A stretch of 64,000 bases of DNA. Origin: an uncultured Oscillospiraceae bacterium. Its GTDB lineage: Bacteria; Bacillota; Clostridia; Oscillospirales; Ruminococcaceae. The stretch is from positions 25,688 through 89,687 of the forward strand of contig CAJTQM010000002.1 in assembly GCA_910578255.1 (NCBI GenBank), read 5' to 3'. Both the position numbers and the translations under genes were made by a program. Positions within the stretch are counted from its first letter, which is position 1. The number at the start of each line of letters is the position of its first letter. The notes beneath the pieces are model-generated. The model did no database searches, had not been told where the DNA came from, and worked only from the letters and a program-made list of their open reading frames with translations. Below are positions 8,788 to 20,783 of the stretch, piece by piece.

Positions 8788-10137
8788 ATGGAATCTCTAC
8801 AGGAAATCCTGGACCTGGTTTTTGGTAAGCTTCAGGAAAGTATGAATCCCACCGCCTACGCGGCATGGATCAAAGGAATTGAACCTTTGAAGATGGAAGG
8901 CTCTACCGTGTATTTGCAGGTGCAGACCCAATTTAAACGAGACCAGATCATGGGCCGGTATCTTGACCTGATTGCCTCCTCTTTCGAAGAGGTGGTCGGC
9001 TTTCCGGTAGAGGTGATTATCCAGTATAAATACAGCGACTCCTCCTCTTCTTTTCAGCCGGCGGCAGAATCCTTTCCCAGAAAATACACCCAGGAGGAAA
9101 TGGAAAAAAACAGTGCCGGCGGCGATTACGATTATACTTTCAGCACCTTTATCGTCGGTCCCTCCAATAAATTTGCCCACGCCGCCTCGCTGGCGGTGGC
9201 GACCAATCCGGCCGGCGCTTATAACCCTTTGTTTATCTACGGAGGTTCCGGCCTGGGTAAAACCCACCTGCTGTCCGCTATTTCCAACGAAATCGCCAAA
9301 AACAAACCCGATACCAACGCCATCTACATTAAGGGCGAGGATTTTACCAATGAGTTGATTGAAGCGATTAAATCCGAGACTACCACCGTTTTTCACAATA
9401 AATACCGGCAGGCGGATATTCTCTTGGTGGATGACATCCAGTTTATCGGCGGCAAGGACCAGACCCAGGAGGAATTCTTCCACACCTTCGATACCTTATA
9501 CCAAGCGGAAAAACAGATCGTTCTCACCTCTGACCGGCCGCCGAAGGAGATTAAAACCCTTGAGGACCGGCTGCGCAACCGCTTTGAATGGGGGCTTTTG
9601 GCCGACATTCAGCCGCCGGATTTTGAAACCCGTATTGCCATTATTCAGCGCAAGGCGGAACTTTTGGATATCCATGTCCCCAACGAGGTCTGTGAATACA
9701 TCGCCAATAAATTAAAAACCAATATCCGGCAGCTGGAAGGGGTCGTAAAAAAACTCAAAGCCTATAAGCTTCTGGCCGGCACCCCCCCTTCTATCCTGAT
9801 CGCGCAAAACGCCATTCGGGAGGTGCTCAACGATCAGCAGCCTATTCCGGTAACGGTAGAGCGCATTATCAACGAAGTCGCCCGCACCTGCGGCGTAACT
9901 CCGCAGGATATCCGGTCCAACAAGCGTTCTGCTACCATTTCTTCGGCACGGCAGGTTTCTATTTATATCGTGCGGGAAATTACCCAAATGTCTATGGCCT
10001 CCATCGGTGAAGAGTTTGGCGGCCGGGATCATTCGACCATCGTTTACGCGATTCAGCAGGTGGAAAAAAATATGAAGGTAGATTTTCGCTATCGGGAAAT
10101 GGTCGAGGACATTATCAAAAACATCCAGAACAGCTAG
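8788..10137 (+). CDS. dnaA: Chromosomal replication initiator DnaA
   Basis: DnaA binds origin boxes and opens the duplex. The 449-residue product has domain I (start MESLQEILDLVFGKL), a short domain II linker, the AAA+ domain with Walker A GGSGLGKTH (about 152-160) and Walker B LLVDDIQFI, and domain IV with the DNA-binding signature GRDHSTIVYAI. The ATG at 8788 is chosen because GAGGAGG lies 10 bases upstream; the frame is open back to 8674, but that region holds the promoter and a DnaA box. DnaA-box clusters lie on both sides of the gene. Confidence 0.97.
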   Translation: MESLQEILDLVFGKLQESMNPTAYAAWIKGIEPLKMEGSTVYLQVQTQFKRDQIMGRYLDLIASSFEEVVGFPVEVIIQYKYSDSSSSFQPAAESFPRKYTQEEMEKNSAGGDYDYTFSTFIVGPSNKFAHAASLAVATNPAGAYNPLFIYGGSGLGKTHLLSAISNEIAKNKPDTNAIYIKGEDFTNELIEAIKSETTTVFHNKYRQADILLVDDIQFIGGKDQTQEEFFHTFDTLYQAEKQIVLTSDRPPKEIKTLEDRLRNRFEWGLLADIQPPDFETRIAIIQRKAELLDIHVPNEVCEYIANKLKTNIRQLEGVVKKLKAYKLLAGTPPSILIAQNAIREVLNDQQPIPVTVERIINEVARTCGVTPQDIRSNKRSATISSARQVSIYIVREITQMSMASIGEEFGGRDHSTIVYAIQQVEKNMKVDFRYREMVEDIIKNIQNS

Positions 10138-10475
10138 TTTTCCACTCTTTCCTTTTTTCCACAATCCACATAACCGGGAAAACTTTTCGAACTCTTTTGG
10201 GTTTTCCTCTTTTTCCACCGAATTTTCCACATTTCTTACACCTTCCACATAACGTTTTGTGGATAATAGGGCGGCAAAAAAATTCTCTTCACTTTTTCAC
10301 TTTTTCCCCACAACCTGCCCAACAGGCAGAAATCTTGATTTTTTCCTTTGTTTATGCGGTTTTTACTCTTCATTTAACAAATGAACAGCCCCTAATACTA
10401 AGACTAAATTTTTTCTTTTCTTTCTATTTATTTTTTCGTTCTCTTTTAATCTGTTAAAAAAGGAGTGCATCTTCA
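10138..10475. other. Origin of replication (oriC) between dnaA and dnaN
   Basis: This 338-base gap holds a cluster of DnaA boxes: TTTTCCACA at 10155-10163 and 10223-10231, TTTTCCACT at 10138-10146, TTTTCCACC at 10211-10219, CCTTCCACA at 10241-10249, and a perfect TTATCCACA on the minus strand at 10266-10258. A T-rich, GC-poor tract (about 10400-10457) follows and is the likely unwinding element. The box upstream of dnaA suggests a bipartite origin. A GC-skew plot would confirm the switch here. Confidence 0.85.
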
Positions 10476-11585
10476 TTGAAATTTCACTGTTCCCGTCCGG
10501 AACTCTACGAAATTGTGTCCAACGTCTCCCGCGCGGTTTCGGGAAAAACCTCTCTTACTGTACTAGAGGGAATTCTCATCCGGGCCAAAGGAGGCTTTCT
10601 TTCCTTTTTAGGGTATGATCTTGACCTGGGAATTTCTGCCCAGATGTCCGCCCAAATTGAAGAGGAAGGAGAAATTGTTCTTTCGGCCAAGCTTTTTGTG
10701 GATATGATGCGCCGGATGAACGGAGATACGGTAACCATCCAAACCGACGAAAAATATCTGACCGAGATTAAAAGCGGCGCCACTGAATTTACCATACTGG
10801 GCATCCCCTCCGACGAATTTCCTGAAATCCCCACTGTACAGGAGGAACAGTCCATCCGTCTGCCCCAGCATCTGTTAAAAGGGATGATCGACCAGACGCT
10901 GTTCGCCGTTTCCACCAACGATTCAAAACCGGTCCACACCGGCTCTTTGTTCCAGTTGGAGGATGGGGAGTTGCGGGTGGTGTCGGTAGACGGATTTCGC
11001 CTGGCTCTGCGCCGGGAAAAGGTATCGGCCGAAGGAACGGCCCAATTCATCATCCCCGGCAAAACCCTTTCGGAAATGACCAAGCTTCTTTCCGACGATG
11101 AGGAGGAACAGGCGGGCCTGTTTCTTTCCCGCAAACATGTGGTGGTAGAAATTGGTCAGTATAAAGTAATTTCCCGGCTTTTGGAAGGAGAATTTCTCGA
11201 TTACCGCGCGGCAATTCCGGTGGGGAACAGCACCACCGTCACGGTGGACGTCCGCCCGTTTATGGAAAGCATCGAAAGAACCTCTTTGCTGATTTCTGAC
11301 CGGCTCAAAAGCCCGCTGCGCATCCAGTTTGGGGAAGGACAGATCAAAATGTCCTGCTCCACGGCCATCGGAAAGGCGTATGACCAGCTGGAATGCAGCT
11401 TGGAGGGGGACGACGTGGAAATCGGCTTTAACAATCGCTATATGCTGGAGGCGCTGCGCGCCACCGGCTGCGATCAGGTAAAGCTTTTGATAAGCGGCCC
11501 TCTTTCGCCTATGAAAATGGTGCCGCTGGAAGGGGATAGCTTTTTGTTTTTGATCCTGCCGGTTCGGCTGAAAAGCGAAGCATAA
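10476..11585 (+). CDS. dnaN: DNA polymerase III beta sliding clamp
   Basis: DnaN forms the ring-shaped processivity clamp. The 369-residue product matches the usual length and has the three repeated clamp domains; recognisable stretches are SRAVSGKTSLTVLEGI in domain 1, SVDGFRLALRR in domain 2 and the C-terminal PMKMVPLEGDSFLFLILPVR. The start is TTG at 10476 behind AAAAAGGAG; there is no nearby ATG alternative, and several other genes in this cluster also start with TTG. Confidence 0.96.
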   Translation: MKFHCSRPELYEIVSNVSRAVSGKTSLTVLEGILIRAKGGFLSFLGYDLDLGISAQMSAQIEEEGEIVLSAKLFVDMMRRMNGDTVTIQTDEKYLTEIKSGATEFTILGIPSDEFPEIPTVQEEQSIRLPQHLLKGMIDQTLFAVSTNDSKPVHTGSLFQLEDGELRVVSVDGFRLALRREKVSAEGTAQFIIPGKTLSEMTKLLSDDEEEQAGLFLSRKHVVVEIGQYKVISRLLEGEFLDYRAAIPVGNSTTVTVDVRPFMESIERTSLLISDRLKSPLRIQFGEGQIKMSCSTAIGKAYDQLECSLEGDDVEIGFNNRYMLEALRATGCDQVKLLISGPLSPMKMVPLEGDSFLFLILPVRLKSEA

Positions 11586-11627
11586 AGCGGCGGGAAAAAT
11601 GCCAGTATGGCGGAAGGTGTAAAGAGC

Positions 11628-11855
11628 ATGGCGGAAAAACGCGTTTTTTCCATCCGGACAGAGTGGATCCGGCTGGATCAGTTTTTGAAATTCTGCGGCC
11701 TGGCCGAAACCGGTGGGCACGCCAAAGAAATTGTGGCGGAGGGGGCCGTGTCGGTCAACGGCGAAATTTGTACCGCCCGGGGAAAAAAGTTATATCCCGG
11801 CGACCGGGTCCAGATTGACCAATACGAATTAGAGGTTTTAGCCTGTGCGGATTGA
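11628..11855 (+). CDS. yaaA: S4-domain RNA-binding protein YaaA
   Basis: A 75-residue protein consisting almost entirely of an S4 RNA-binding fold ([20 protein letters not shown], then [17 protein letters not shown]). Its place between dnaN and recF is the classic position of yaaA, linked to ribosome assembly or RecF-related functions. ATG 11628 is preferred because GGAAGG precedes it; ATG 11607 in frame would add seven residues. The 3' end overlaps recF by 11 bases. Confidence 0.9.
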   Translation: MAEKRVFSIRTEWIRLDQFLKFCGLAETGGHAKEIVAEGAVSVNGEICTARGKKLYPGDRVQIDQYELEVLACAD

Positions 11856-12948
11856 GCGTTTGGAACTGGAAAACTTTCGGAATATGCAAAGACTGACTTT
11901 ATCCCCCTGTCAAACGGTCAATATTGTTTACGGGGACAACGCCCAGGGCAAAACCAATCTGCTGGAGGCGGTCTGGCTTTTGTCCGGCGCAAAAAGTTTT
12001 CGCGGCGCAAAAGACGCGGACTTTATCCGCTTTGGGGAAAGTCAGGCGGTGATCGAGTCAAAATTTTTCCAGGCGGGCCGGGGGCAAACAGCAAAGCTTC
12101 GAATCGGCGGGCAAAAAACCGCCTGGCTTAACGAAATTAAAGAGGATTCGGTTACCGCCTTTGCGGGAATTTTTACGGCGGTGGTTTTTTCGCCATCCCA
12201 CCTTGGATTGGTAAAGGACGGTCCCGCCGGCCGCCGAAAGTTTTTAGACACCTCCATCTGCCAGATTACACCTCGCTATATTGGCATGATCAGCCAATAT
12301 CAGCGAATTTTGGTGCAGAGAAACACCCTTTTAAAGGATATTTCCTATGCGCCGTCTTTAATGGATACGCTGGATGTTTGGGACGAAAAGCTGGCGGTTT
12401 TAGGCGGAGCAATCCTAAGGCTTAGAATGGAATATACCCGGCGGCTTCATGCCGAGGCCGCGGAAATTTACAAAGGCATTTCGATGGAAAAAGAAGAACT
12501 CTCTTTGTGTTACCGCCCTTTGGGACTGTCTCTTCGGCAAGGTCAGTCAAAGGAGAAAATCGCCTCCCTTCTTTTGGAACAGACGGTGAAAAACCGGCCG
12601 GAGGACCTTCGAAACGGGGCCACTGGAGCCGGTCCCCACCGGGATGATCTAGAAATTTTGATCAACGGCCGCAGCGTTCGCTCCTTCGGCTCTCAGGGCC
12701 AGCAGCGAAGCGCGGTTTTGGCCTTAAAGCTGGCGGAAAGCCGCTGTATCGGCGAAATTTTACAAGAACGTCCGATTATTTTATTAGACGATGTCATGAG
12801 CGAATTGGATCAAAGCCGGCGGGAATATCTGTTAAACCATCTCACCGGCAGCCAGATTTTTATTACCTGCTGTGATAAGGAATATTTTTCCCAGCTGGCG
12901 CAGGGACGGGTTTTTCGTATGGAAAAGGGCTGTCTGGCCGAGGAATAG
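11845..12948 (+). CDS. recF: DNA repair protein RecF
   Basis: RecF is an SMC-like ATPase that loads RecA at gaps together with RecO and RecR. The 367-residue product contains Walker [14 protein letters not shown] (about 30-42), the ABC signature [17 protein letters not shown] and Walker [14 protein letters not shown]. It starts at GTG 11845 inside the end of yaaA, which indicates translational coupling. Confidence 0.96.
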   Translation: MRIERLELENFRNMQRLTLSPCQTVNIVYGDNAQGKTNLLEAVWLLSGAKSFRGAKDADFIRFGESQAVIESKFFQAGRGQTAKLRIGGQKTAWLNEIKEDSVTAFAGIFTAVVFSPSHLGLVKDGPAGRRKFLDTSICQITPRYIGMISQYQRILVQRNTLLKDISYAPSLMDTLDVWDEKLAVLGGAILRLRMEYTRRLHAEAAEIYKGISMEKEELSLCYRPLGLSLRQGQSKEKIASLLLEQTVKNRPEDLRNGATGAGPHRDDLEILINGRSVRSFGSQGQQRSAVLALKLAESRCIGEILQERPIILLDDVMSELDQSRREYLLNHLTGSQIFITCCDKEYFSQLAQGRVFRMEKGCLAEE

Positions 12949-12959
12949 GAGGTTTTTTC

Positions 12960-13229
12960 TTGTATCTGCATTTGGGACAAAATGTTGTAGTGCGGACCGC
13001 CTGCGTTGTGGGCATCTTCGATATTGAAAATACCTCCATGAGCCGGCTGACCCGATCCTATCTGGCCCAGGCGGAGAAAAACGGACGGGTAGTCAACGTG
13101 TCGACGGAACTGCCCAAATCCTTTATCGTCTGTGAGGAGAATCAAAAAATTACCGTGTATATCTCCCAGATCTCTCCTTCCACCCTTCGCAAACGGACCG
13201 GATTTATCGCGGGGCTTTCTCATCTGTAA
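12960..13229 (+). CDS. remB: RemB-like regulator (DUF370)
   Basis: An 89-residue member of the DUF370/RemA-RemB family, DNA-binding regulators of matrix genes in Bacillus. The MYLHLGQNVVVR start, GIFDIENTS and the C-terminal YISQISPSTLRKR match the family, and the position between recF and gyrB is that of Bacillus remB (yaaB). The start is TTG at 12960, 7 bases after TAGGAGG. Confidence 0.88.
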   Translation: MYLHLGQNVVVRTACVVGIFDIENTSMSRLTRSYLAQAEKNGRVVNVSTELPKSFIVCEENQKITVYISQISPSTLRKRTGFIAGLSHL

Positions 13230-13287
13230 AAAATTTGTATTTTTTGTTCAAAAGCAAAACGCTTTTCGTACATTTTCGAATAGATAA

Positions 13288-15267
<1,980 letters not shown>

Positions 15268-15311
15268 GGCGGAAATAGCGAGAGATTTCCCCGTTTTTTG
15301 GAGGGTTTTGC

Positions 15312-15902
15312 TTGGAAAAACCGGCGCATATCCTGTCTTTTTTGATGGGCTATCCACAATATCGGGACTACTATCTATACCATACAAAAGCGAAATGTCC
15401 GGTCTGGCCGTTTTTTCTGCTGGCCGCCGGCGGGATCATTGCCGCCATCTGCCTTTTTCTTTGTCTGACAAATTCGGCGGGGTTTTCGCCGCAATTTTTT
15501 CTGGAGACAAAGGCCCTGTCGGCTTTATGCGCAGGGTCGGCTGCCGCCGGTTTTGTGGGAAAAATGCTGCAGTTGCGGCGCCAGTCAAAAAAATGGTACC
15601 GCCAAAAGCAGCTGGGGAAAAGGAAAACAGAGATCCGATTTTATGAGAAATTCTTTACCGTCCACTATCCGTCGGTGGCCTTCGACGGTTATTATACAGA
15701 AATCTGTCAAATAGACCGCATCCGGCGGCTGACGGTTCTGCGGTTAAAAAACGGGATGGAAATTCCCGTTTCCAACGAGATTTACTCCCAGCAGCTGGAA
15801 ACGTTTTTGACCGGCAGACTGCCGGATCTGGCAGCCGGGCAATCCCGGGAAAAAACAGAAAATGAAAGTCCGATGGAACTTCTCGGACCGAAGGGTGATT
15901 AA
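15312..15902 (+). CDS. Membrane protein with YcxB-like C-terminus, between gyrB and gyrA
   Basis: A 196-residue protein not recognised with certainty. It has two hydrophobic segments (about 33-56 and 66-84) and a cytosolic domain with [15 protein letters not shown] and an alternating strand pattern that resembles YcxB-like PH-fold domains; this assignment is inference. The start is TTG at 15312 behind GGAGGG. It ends 2 bases before the gyrA ATG, so it belongs to the gyrase operon. Its location suggests constitutive expression but tells nothing specific about function. Confidence 0.7.
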   Translation: MEKPAHILSFLMGYPQYRDYYLYHTKAKCPVWPFFLLAAGGIIAAICLFLCLTNSAGFSPQFFLETKALSALCAGSAAAGFVGKMLQLRRQSKKWYRQKQLGKRKTEIRFYEKFFTVHYPSVAFDGYYTEICQIDRIRRLTVLRLKNGMEIPVSNEIYSQQLETFLTGRLPDLAAGQSREKTENESPMELLGPKGD

Positions 15903-15904
15903 GT

Positions 15905-18496
15905 ATGAATGAGGATATGAACAGAATCGTCCAGGTGGACCTGGAAAAGGAGATGAAGGAATCCTACCTGGCCTACTCCATGTCGGTTATTGTAGGGCGC
16001 GCCCTACCGGATGTGCGGGACGGGTTAAAGCCGGTTCACCGCCGGATTCTGTATACGATGTATGAAAACGGCCTGTCTCCGGATAAGGCGTACCGGAAAT
16101 CGGCGGATACCGTCGGTTCGGTGCTGGGCCGGTACCATCCCCATGGCGACGCCTCGGTTTACGACGCCATGGTCCGGCTGGCCCAGGATTTTTCCATGCG
16201 TTATCCGCTGGTAGACGGCCACGGCAACTTTGGCTCGGTGGACGGGGACCCGGCGGCGGCTTACCGGTATACCGAAGCGAGAATGAGTAAAATCGCCATG
16301 GCTATGCTCACCGATATCGACAAGGATACGGTGGACTTTATGCCCAACTACGACGATCATTTACAGGAGCCGGTGATGCTGCCCTCCCGCTTCCCGAATC
16401 TTCTGGTCAACGGCTCCACCGGTATTGCGGTGGGCATGGCCACCAATATTCCTCCCCACAATCTGAGGGAGGTGGTGGACGCCGCCTGCTGTATGATCGA
16501 CAACCCGGACGCGACGCTGGATGAATTGATGGAGCATTTAAAGGGCCCGGACTTCCCTACCGGTGGCATCATTATGGGCCGTTCTGGCATCCGCGCCGCC
16601 TATGCCACCGGCCGGGGCAAAATCACCCTGCGGGCCAAAGCGGAGATCGAGGAGCATAAAAACCGTCTGCGCATAGTGGTGACCGAAATCCCCTATATGG
16701 TCAACAAGGCCAGACTCATTGAGAGCATCGCGGGGCTTGTAAAGGAAAAACGGGTCGAGGGCATCAGCGATCTGCGGGACGAATCGGACCGGGACGGCAT
16801 GCGCATCGTCATCGAACTAAAGCGGGACGCCAACGCCCAGGTGGTGCTCAACCGGCTTTATACCTTCAGCCAATTGCAGGAAACGGTGGGCGTCATCATG
16901 CTGGCCATCGACGGCAAGCAGCCCAAGGTTATGACCCTACAGGAAATTCTGCGCTGCTACCTGGATTTTCAGTTTCAGGTGATCACCCGTCGCACCCGGT
17001 ACGAATTAAAGAAGGCAAAAGAGCGCGAGCACATTCTGGAAGGATTAAAAATCGCGCTGGATTATATTGACGAGGTCATCAAGATCATCCGGGCTTCCAA
17101 GGATCAGCCCGCATCTAAAGCGGCGCTGATCGAGCGGTTTGGACTGTCCGATGCGCAGGCGGCCGCCATTGTGGCCATGCGTTTAGGCCAGCTGTCCGGC
17201 TTGGAGCGGGCCAAAATCGAGGACGAATTGGCGGCCATTTTGGCGAAGGTGGCGGATTTAGAGGACATCCTGGCCCACGACGGGCGGGTTTACGCCATTG
17301 TCAAAGAAGAACTGGTGGCTTTAAAGGCCAAATACGGCGACGAGCGCCGGACCGAAATCCAGGGCGTTTCCGGCGAGGTGGATATTGAGGACCTGATCCC
17401 GGTGGAGGACTGCGTTGTCACCCGGACCCACTTTGGCTATGTAAAACGCCAGCCGGCGGATGTGTATAAAACCCAAAAGCGGGGCGGCCGGGGCATTTCC
17501 GGCATGACCCGCCGGGAAGAGGACGTGGTGGAGGACCTGTTTGTGGCCTCTTCCCACGATTATGTCTGCTTCTTTACCAACCGGGGCCGGCTGTTCCGCT
17601 TAAAATGTTATGAGATTCCCGAAAGTTCCCGGGCGGGCCGGGGGACTAACATCGTGAATCTGCTGCCGCTGGAGCAGGAGGAAAAGGTCAGCGCCGTGTT
17701 AAAGGTTTCGGATTTCGCGGATGACCGGTTCCTTGTGATGGTCACCAAAAAAGGTGTGATTAAGCGTACCGAACTGTCCGCCTATCGCAATGCCCGCAAG
17801 TCGGGGCTAATCGCCATCAGTCTGGATGAAAACGACGAGTTGGCCTGGGTACGGGAAACCTCCGGCACCAGCGAACTTGTAATCGCCACCCGCAGCGGTA
17901 TGGCGATCCGCTTCCCCGAATCGGACGCGCGGCCTTTAGGACGCACCGCCCGAGGGGTGAAGTCCATCCAGCTGGAGGAAGGCGACGAGGTCGTGGGCAT
18001 GGCACGGGTAAAAGAAGGCGCTACCCTTCTGACCGTGACCGAAAAGGGCGCTGGACGCCGGACCTCCTTTGACCAGTACCGGCTGCAAAGCCGCGGCGGC
18101 AAGGGCGTTCATAACTACAAAGTCAGCGAGGAAAAGGGTTTTGTAGCGGCGGTGAAGGCGGTGACGCCGGAGGACGACGTGATTATGATCACCGACGACG
18201 GCATTATTATCCGGATCAACTCGGACGATGTAACCGCCCAGTCCCGGTACGGCAGCGGCGTGCGGGTGATGCGGGTGCCGGAGGGCGGCCGGATCGTCAC
18301 GCTGGCGCGGGTGCCCAAAGAGGACGACAGCCCCGATCCCAATGAGGAAAACCCCTCCCGGCCGGAACCGGAACAGGCCCAAGACGATTTGGGCGACGCG
18401 GCTTCTTTGTCTGAGAAGGCGCAGCAAAAGCTGTCTCAGGCGGTGCAGGATTTTGCCGATTTTGCGCTGGAACAGCAGAAGGATGAGGAGGAATAA
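15905..18496 (+). CDS. gyrA: DNA gyrase subunit A
   Basis: GyrA holds the DNA-cleaving tyrosine. In this 863-residue protein the catalytic Tyr is Y122 (in [11 protein letters not shown]), the numbering of E. coli. The GyrA box QKRGGRG, which identifies gyrase rather than topoisomerase IV, is present in the C-terminal half, followed by six beta-pinwheel blades. The quinolone-binding position 83 is Ala instead of the common Ser/Thr (GDASVYD), while Asp87 is kept. The tail after the last blade is about 60 residues, acidic and Gln-rich. ATG 15905 follows the previous gene after only 2 bases. Confidence 0.97.
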   Translation: MNEDMNRIVQVDLEKEMKESYLAYSMSVIVGRALPDVRDGLKPVHRRILYTMYENGLSPDKAYRKSADTVGSVLGRYHPHGDASVYDAMVRLAQDFSMRYPLVDGHGNFGSVDGDPAAAYRYTEARMSKIAMAMLTDIDKDTVDFMPNYDDHLQEPVMLPSRFPNLLVNGSTGIAVGMATNIPPHNLREVVDAACCMIDNPDATLDELMEHLKGPDFPTGGIIMGRSGIRAAYATGRGKITLRAKAEIEEHKNRLRIVVTEIPYMVNKARLIESIAGLVKEKRVEGISDLRDESDRDGMRIVIELKRDANAQVVLNRLYTFSQLQETVGVIMLAIDGKQPKVMTLQEILRCYLDFQFQVITRRTRYELKKAKEREHILEGLKIALDYIDEVIKIIRASKDQPASKAALIERFGLSDAQAAAIVAMRLGQLSGLERAKIEDELAAILAKVADLEDILAHDGRVYAIVKEELVALKAKYGDERRTEIQGVSGEVDIEDLIPVEDCVVTRTHFGYVKRQPADVYKTQKRGGRGISGMTRREEDVVEDLFVASSHDYVCFFTNRGRLFRLKCYEIPESSRAGRGTNIVNLLPLEQEEKVSAVLKVSDFADDRFLVMVTKKGVIKRTELSAYRNARKSGLIAISLDENDELAWVRETSGTSELVIATRSGMAIRFPESDARPLGRTARGVKSIQLEEGDEVVGMARVKEGATLLTVTEKGAGRRTSFDQYRLQSRGGKGVHNYKVSEEKGFVAAVKAVTPEDDVIMITDDGIIIRINSDDVTAQSRYGSGVRVMRVPEGGRIVTLARVPKEDDSPDPNEENPSRPEPEQAQDDLGDAASLSEKAQQKLSQAVQDFADFALEQQKDEEE

Positions 18497-18514
18497 TCCT
18501 TCTTTCAAAGCGAA

Positions 18515-18546
18515 AAAAGGGCGCGGCGAAGCTGCCGCGCCTTTTG
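18515..18546 (+). terminator. Terminator after gyrA
   Basis: AAAAGGGCGCGGC pairs with GCCGCGCCTTTT around a short loop (GAAGCT). It closes the dnaA-to-gyrA cluster. Confidence 0.85.
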
Positions 18547-18675
18547 GCATATTCCCATAAATCATACTGGAATCCTATAAAAAGCTTTTTATGGCGGCGA
18601 GGGCGCGTTGGATTCTTATGAGACGTGTTCTGCTTTAAAATGGTGCAAAACAAAAATGCGGAATACGCTTTTATG

Positions 18676-19584
18676 TCAAAACAGCATGGCGGCCAAAAGC
18701 ATTTCGATCAGGCGGGCGTAAATCGGCTCTAATTCGGTGATGGGCAGGGGATTTTTTCCCCGCCCGATTTCGATGGTAAAGCCGGGCCGGCCAAAAGCTT
18801 CGATAAACCAGTCCTTCAGACCGCCGTGGCTGGCGGTCCCCGCCGGATCGGCCAGCGTATAGCCGCTGGAAAGGGAAAGAATTTGGGCGATAAGAGAGGA
18901 TCGGGCGGGGGTATTTTCCCCGTACCGGTAATAGATCTCCTCTCCCTGGGAATGGAAGGTATACAGCTGACGTACCGGCTGGGTCCGGATAAACCGGCAG
19001 ACGGCGCGGGTTTCCGGCTCGCTTTCCGGTTGAGTCCCACCGTATTTTCCCGGTCCGGGGCCGAAAATGCCTGCTTCCCGTTCCGCTTTTTTGCAAAGGG
19101 AAAAGCCGACGTCGAAGTTGTGGTTCAGATCAATCCCCCGGGCGTTGGCCTGCCAGGAGGAAAAATCCCCGCCGCACAGTTCCGTTACCTGCTGTTCCAT
19201 TCCAGGCGCGCCGGCGGCGCCCTCTAAAGCGATGGATATCCCGTCGGGGTTCATGGCGGGAATCACCACCAGGCCCTGCCGCTCCAACGCTTTTTTTACC
19301 GGGATCTCTGCAAGCGGCCGGTTTTGTGCTATACTGGAAAAAAGATCATCTAAAAATCGAAACAGCAAAAGACTTGTCAGCCATTCCTGCCCGTGTACGC
19401 CGCCGACGAACAGCGAAAAACGCCGGGGGTTCCCCAGGCGGACGGCGTAAATCCCCCGGCCTAAAAGCGAGCGGCCGACGGGAAAAACACCGGCAGTCCT
19501 TTGGTCCAGAAGAAAGGGATAGGAACAAAATTTTTCCCGCATCTGGGGAAAGGTTGGCGCTAGGGTATAAAAAGAAGGTTCCAT
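18676..19584 (-). CDS. M14-family zinc carboxypeptidase
   Basis: A 302-residue metallocarboxypeptidase. Zinc ligands are visible as H64-x2-E67 (GGVHGQEW) and H211 (TFHSQGE), and the catalytic Glu is E272 in FTIEIGRG; substrate-binding NPDG and DLNHNFD segments are also present. No signal peptide is seen, so it probably acts in the cytoplasm, for example on cell-wall peptides, as proposed for gamma-D-Glu-diaminopimelate peptidases. The substrate is inferred. An AGGTGA ribosome-binding site precedes the ATG at 19584. Confidence 0.88.
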   Translation of the reverse strand: MEPSFYTLAPTFPQMREKFCSYPFLLDQRTAGVFPVGRSLLGRGIYAVRLGNPRRFSLFVGGVHGQEWLTSLLLFRFLDDLFSSIAQNRPLAEIPVKKALERQGLVVIPAMNPDGISIALEGAAGAPGMEQQVTELCGGDFSSWQANARGIDLNHNFDVGFSLCKKAEREAGIFGPGPGKYGGTQPESEPETRAVCRFIRTQPVRQLYTFHSQGEEIYYRYGENTPARSSLIAQILSLSSGYTLADPAGTASHGGLKDWFIEAFGRPGFTIEIGRGKNPLPITELEPIYARLIEMLLAAMLF

Positions 19585-19705
19585 AAAAAATCACCTCGCA
19601 GCAGTTTCTTTTTACTATATGAGCCGTACAAGGCCCGATATTTCAAAAAACCGCAGGAACAGACTGTCCCCCGGCAGCTTTTCCCGCGCGAAAGGAGCAG
19701 ACAAT

Positions 19706-20251
19706 ATGTCCCACACAGAGAAAACCATTGATTCTACCCGCATTTTTGACGGGGTGGTCGTCCACCTGCGCCGGGATACGGTGGAACTGGAGGACGGCGC
19801 CAGAACCATCCGGGAGGTGATTGACCATCCGGGCGGGGTGAGTATCCTGGCTATGGACGCGAAGGAAAACATCCTTTTCGTCCGGCAGTTTCGCTATCCC
19901 TTCGGCCAGACCCTGCTGGAGTTGCCCGCCGGCAAGCTGGAGCCGGGCGAGAGCCCGGCGGAATCCGGCCGCCGGGAACTGAAGGAGGAGACCGGCTGCA
20001 CCGCCGGACGGTTCGAGTCCATGGGGCGGCTGATTCCCACCTGCGCTTACGACACAGAGGTAATCCATCTGTTTTTTGCCTCGGATTTGACCGAAGGGGA
20101 CCAAAGCCTGGACGAAAATGAATTTTTGTCCGTAGAGCGCCACTCGCTGGAAGAGGCGCTTCGGATGATTCTGGACGGAGAGATCATCGACGCCAAAACC
20201 CAGATTGGCCTGCTAAAATTCAAGGCGCTGCGGGATGCGGGCCGGATCTAG
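19706..20251 (+). CDS. Nudix hydrolase, ADP-ribose pyrophosphatase type
   Basis: A 181-residue Nudix enzyme of the NudF group. The Nudix box G-x5-E-x7-REL-x-EE-x-G is complete in GKLEPGESPAESGRRELKEE (the next residues complete it). The preceding FVRQFRYPFG and ELPAG are typical of ADP-ribose diphosphatases. ATG 19706 is taken because AAAGGAG precedes it; the open frame begins at 19619. The downstream NusG-II gene follows after 31 bases. Confidence 0.9.
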   Translation: MSHTEKTIDSTRIFDGVVVHLRRDTVELEDGARTIREVIDHPGGVSILAMDAKENILFVRQFRYPFGQTLLELPAGKLEPGESPAESGRRELKEETGCTAGRFESMGRLIPTCAYDTEVIHLFFASDLTEGDQSLDENEFLSVERHSLEEALRMILDGEIIDAKTQIGLLKFKALRDAGRI

Positions 20252-20282
20252 AGCGTCCGAACAAAAAGGAGGAAAAGGCCCG

Positions 20283-20663
20283 ATGGAAAAAAAACAGTCG
20301 TTCAAACTGAAAAAAACCGATTGGGCAATCATCTTTGTTTTGCTGGTTCTTGCGGCGGGTTGCTGGCTTTTTTACCGGATCGGCTACCAGCCGCCCAAAG
20401 AACAGAATCTGGCGGTAATCATGGTCGACGGAAAAGAGTGGATGCGGCTTAACCTTCTGGAAGAGGAAGATCGGACTTTTTCTTTAGAAGAAAGCTATGG
20501 TGTTCCGGTGTCCTTCCAGATCCGGGAGCACAAAATCCGGTTTGTAGAGGTGGACTGCCCGGACCATATTTGCGAAAACGCGGGGTTTCTGTCCATGGAG
20601 GGCCAAACCGCCGTTTGTATGCCCAACCGGGTCTCCTTGAGCATCTATGGAGAAGAGGGTTGA
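20283..20663 (+). CDS. NusG domain II-containing membrane-anchored protein
   Basis: A 126-residue protein with an N-terminal membrane helix (about 12-30) and an outside NusG-II-like beta domain with two Cys (CPDHIC ... AVCMPNRV). Proteins of this type occur in many Firmicutes, often near quinone or flavin-transfer genes; their function is not established. ATG 20283 is chosen for its AAAGGAGG signal. The frame upstream overlaps the Nudix gene and is not needed. Confidence 0.8.
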   Translation: MEKKQSFKLKKTDWAIIFVLLVLAAGCWLFYRIGYQPPKEQNLAVIMVDGKEWMRLNLLEEEDRTFSLEESYGVPVSFQIREHKIRFVEVDCPDHICENAGFLSMEGQTAVCMPNRVSLSIYGEEG

Positions 20664-20723
20664 CAGGCGAAAAAAAGGATTTTTGAAAAATTTTTTCGAT
20701 CTCTTTTATTTTCACAAAAAATA

Positions 20724-20732
20724 TGGTATAAT
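20724..20732 (+). promoter_or_regulatory. Extended -10 promoter for the MinD-like/mgsA genes
   Basis: TGG-TATAAT at 20724-20732 is an extended -10 element in an AT-rich stretch. A convincing -35 is absent (TTTATT at the right spacing). The first start codon is 52 bases downstream. Confidence 0.55.
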
Positions 20733-20783
20733 GCAGTTTGAATCGGTGCATTTCGCCAAAAGAACTTGAAGAAAAGGGATACA

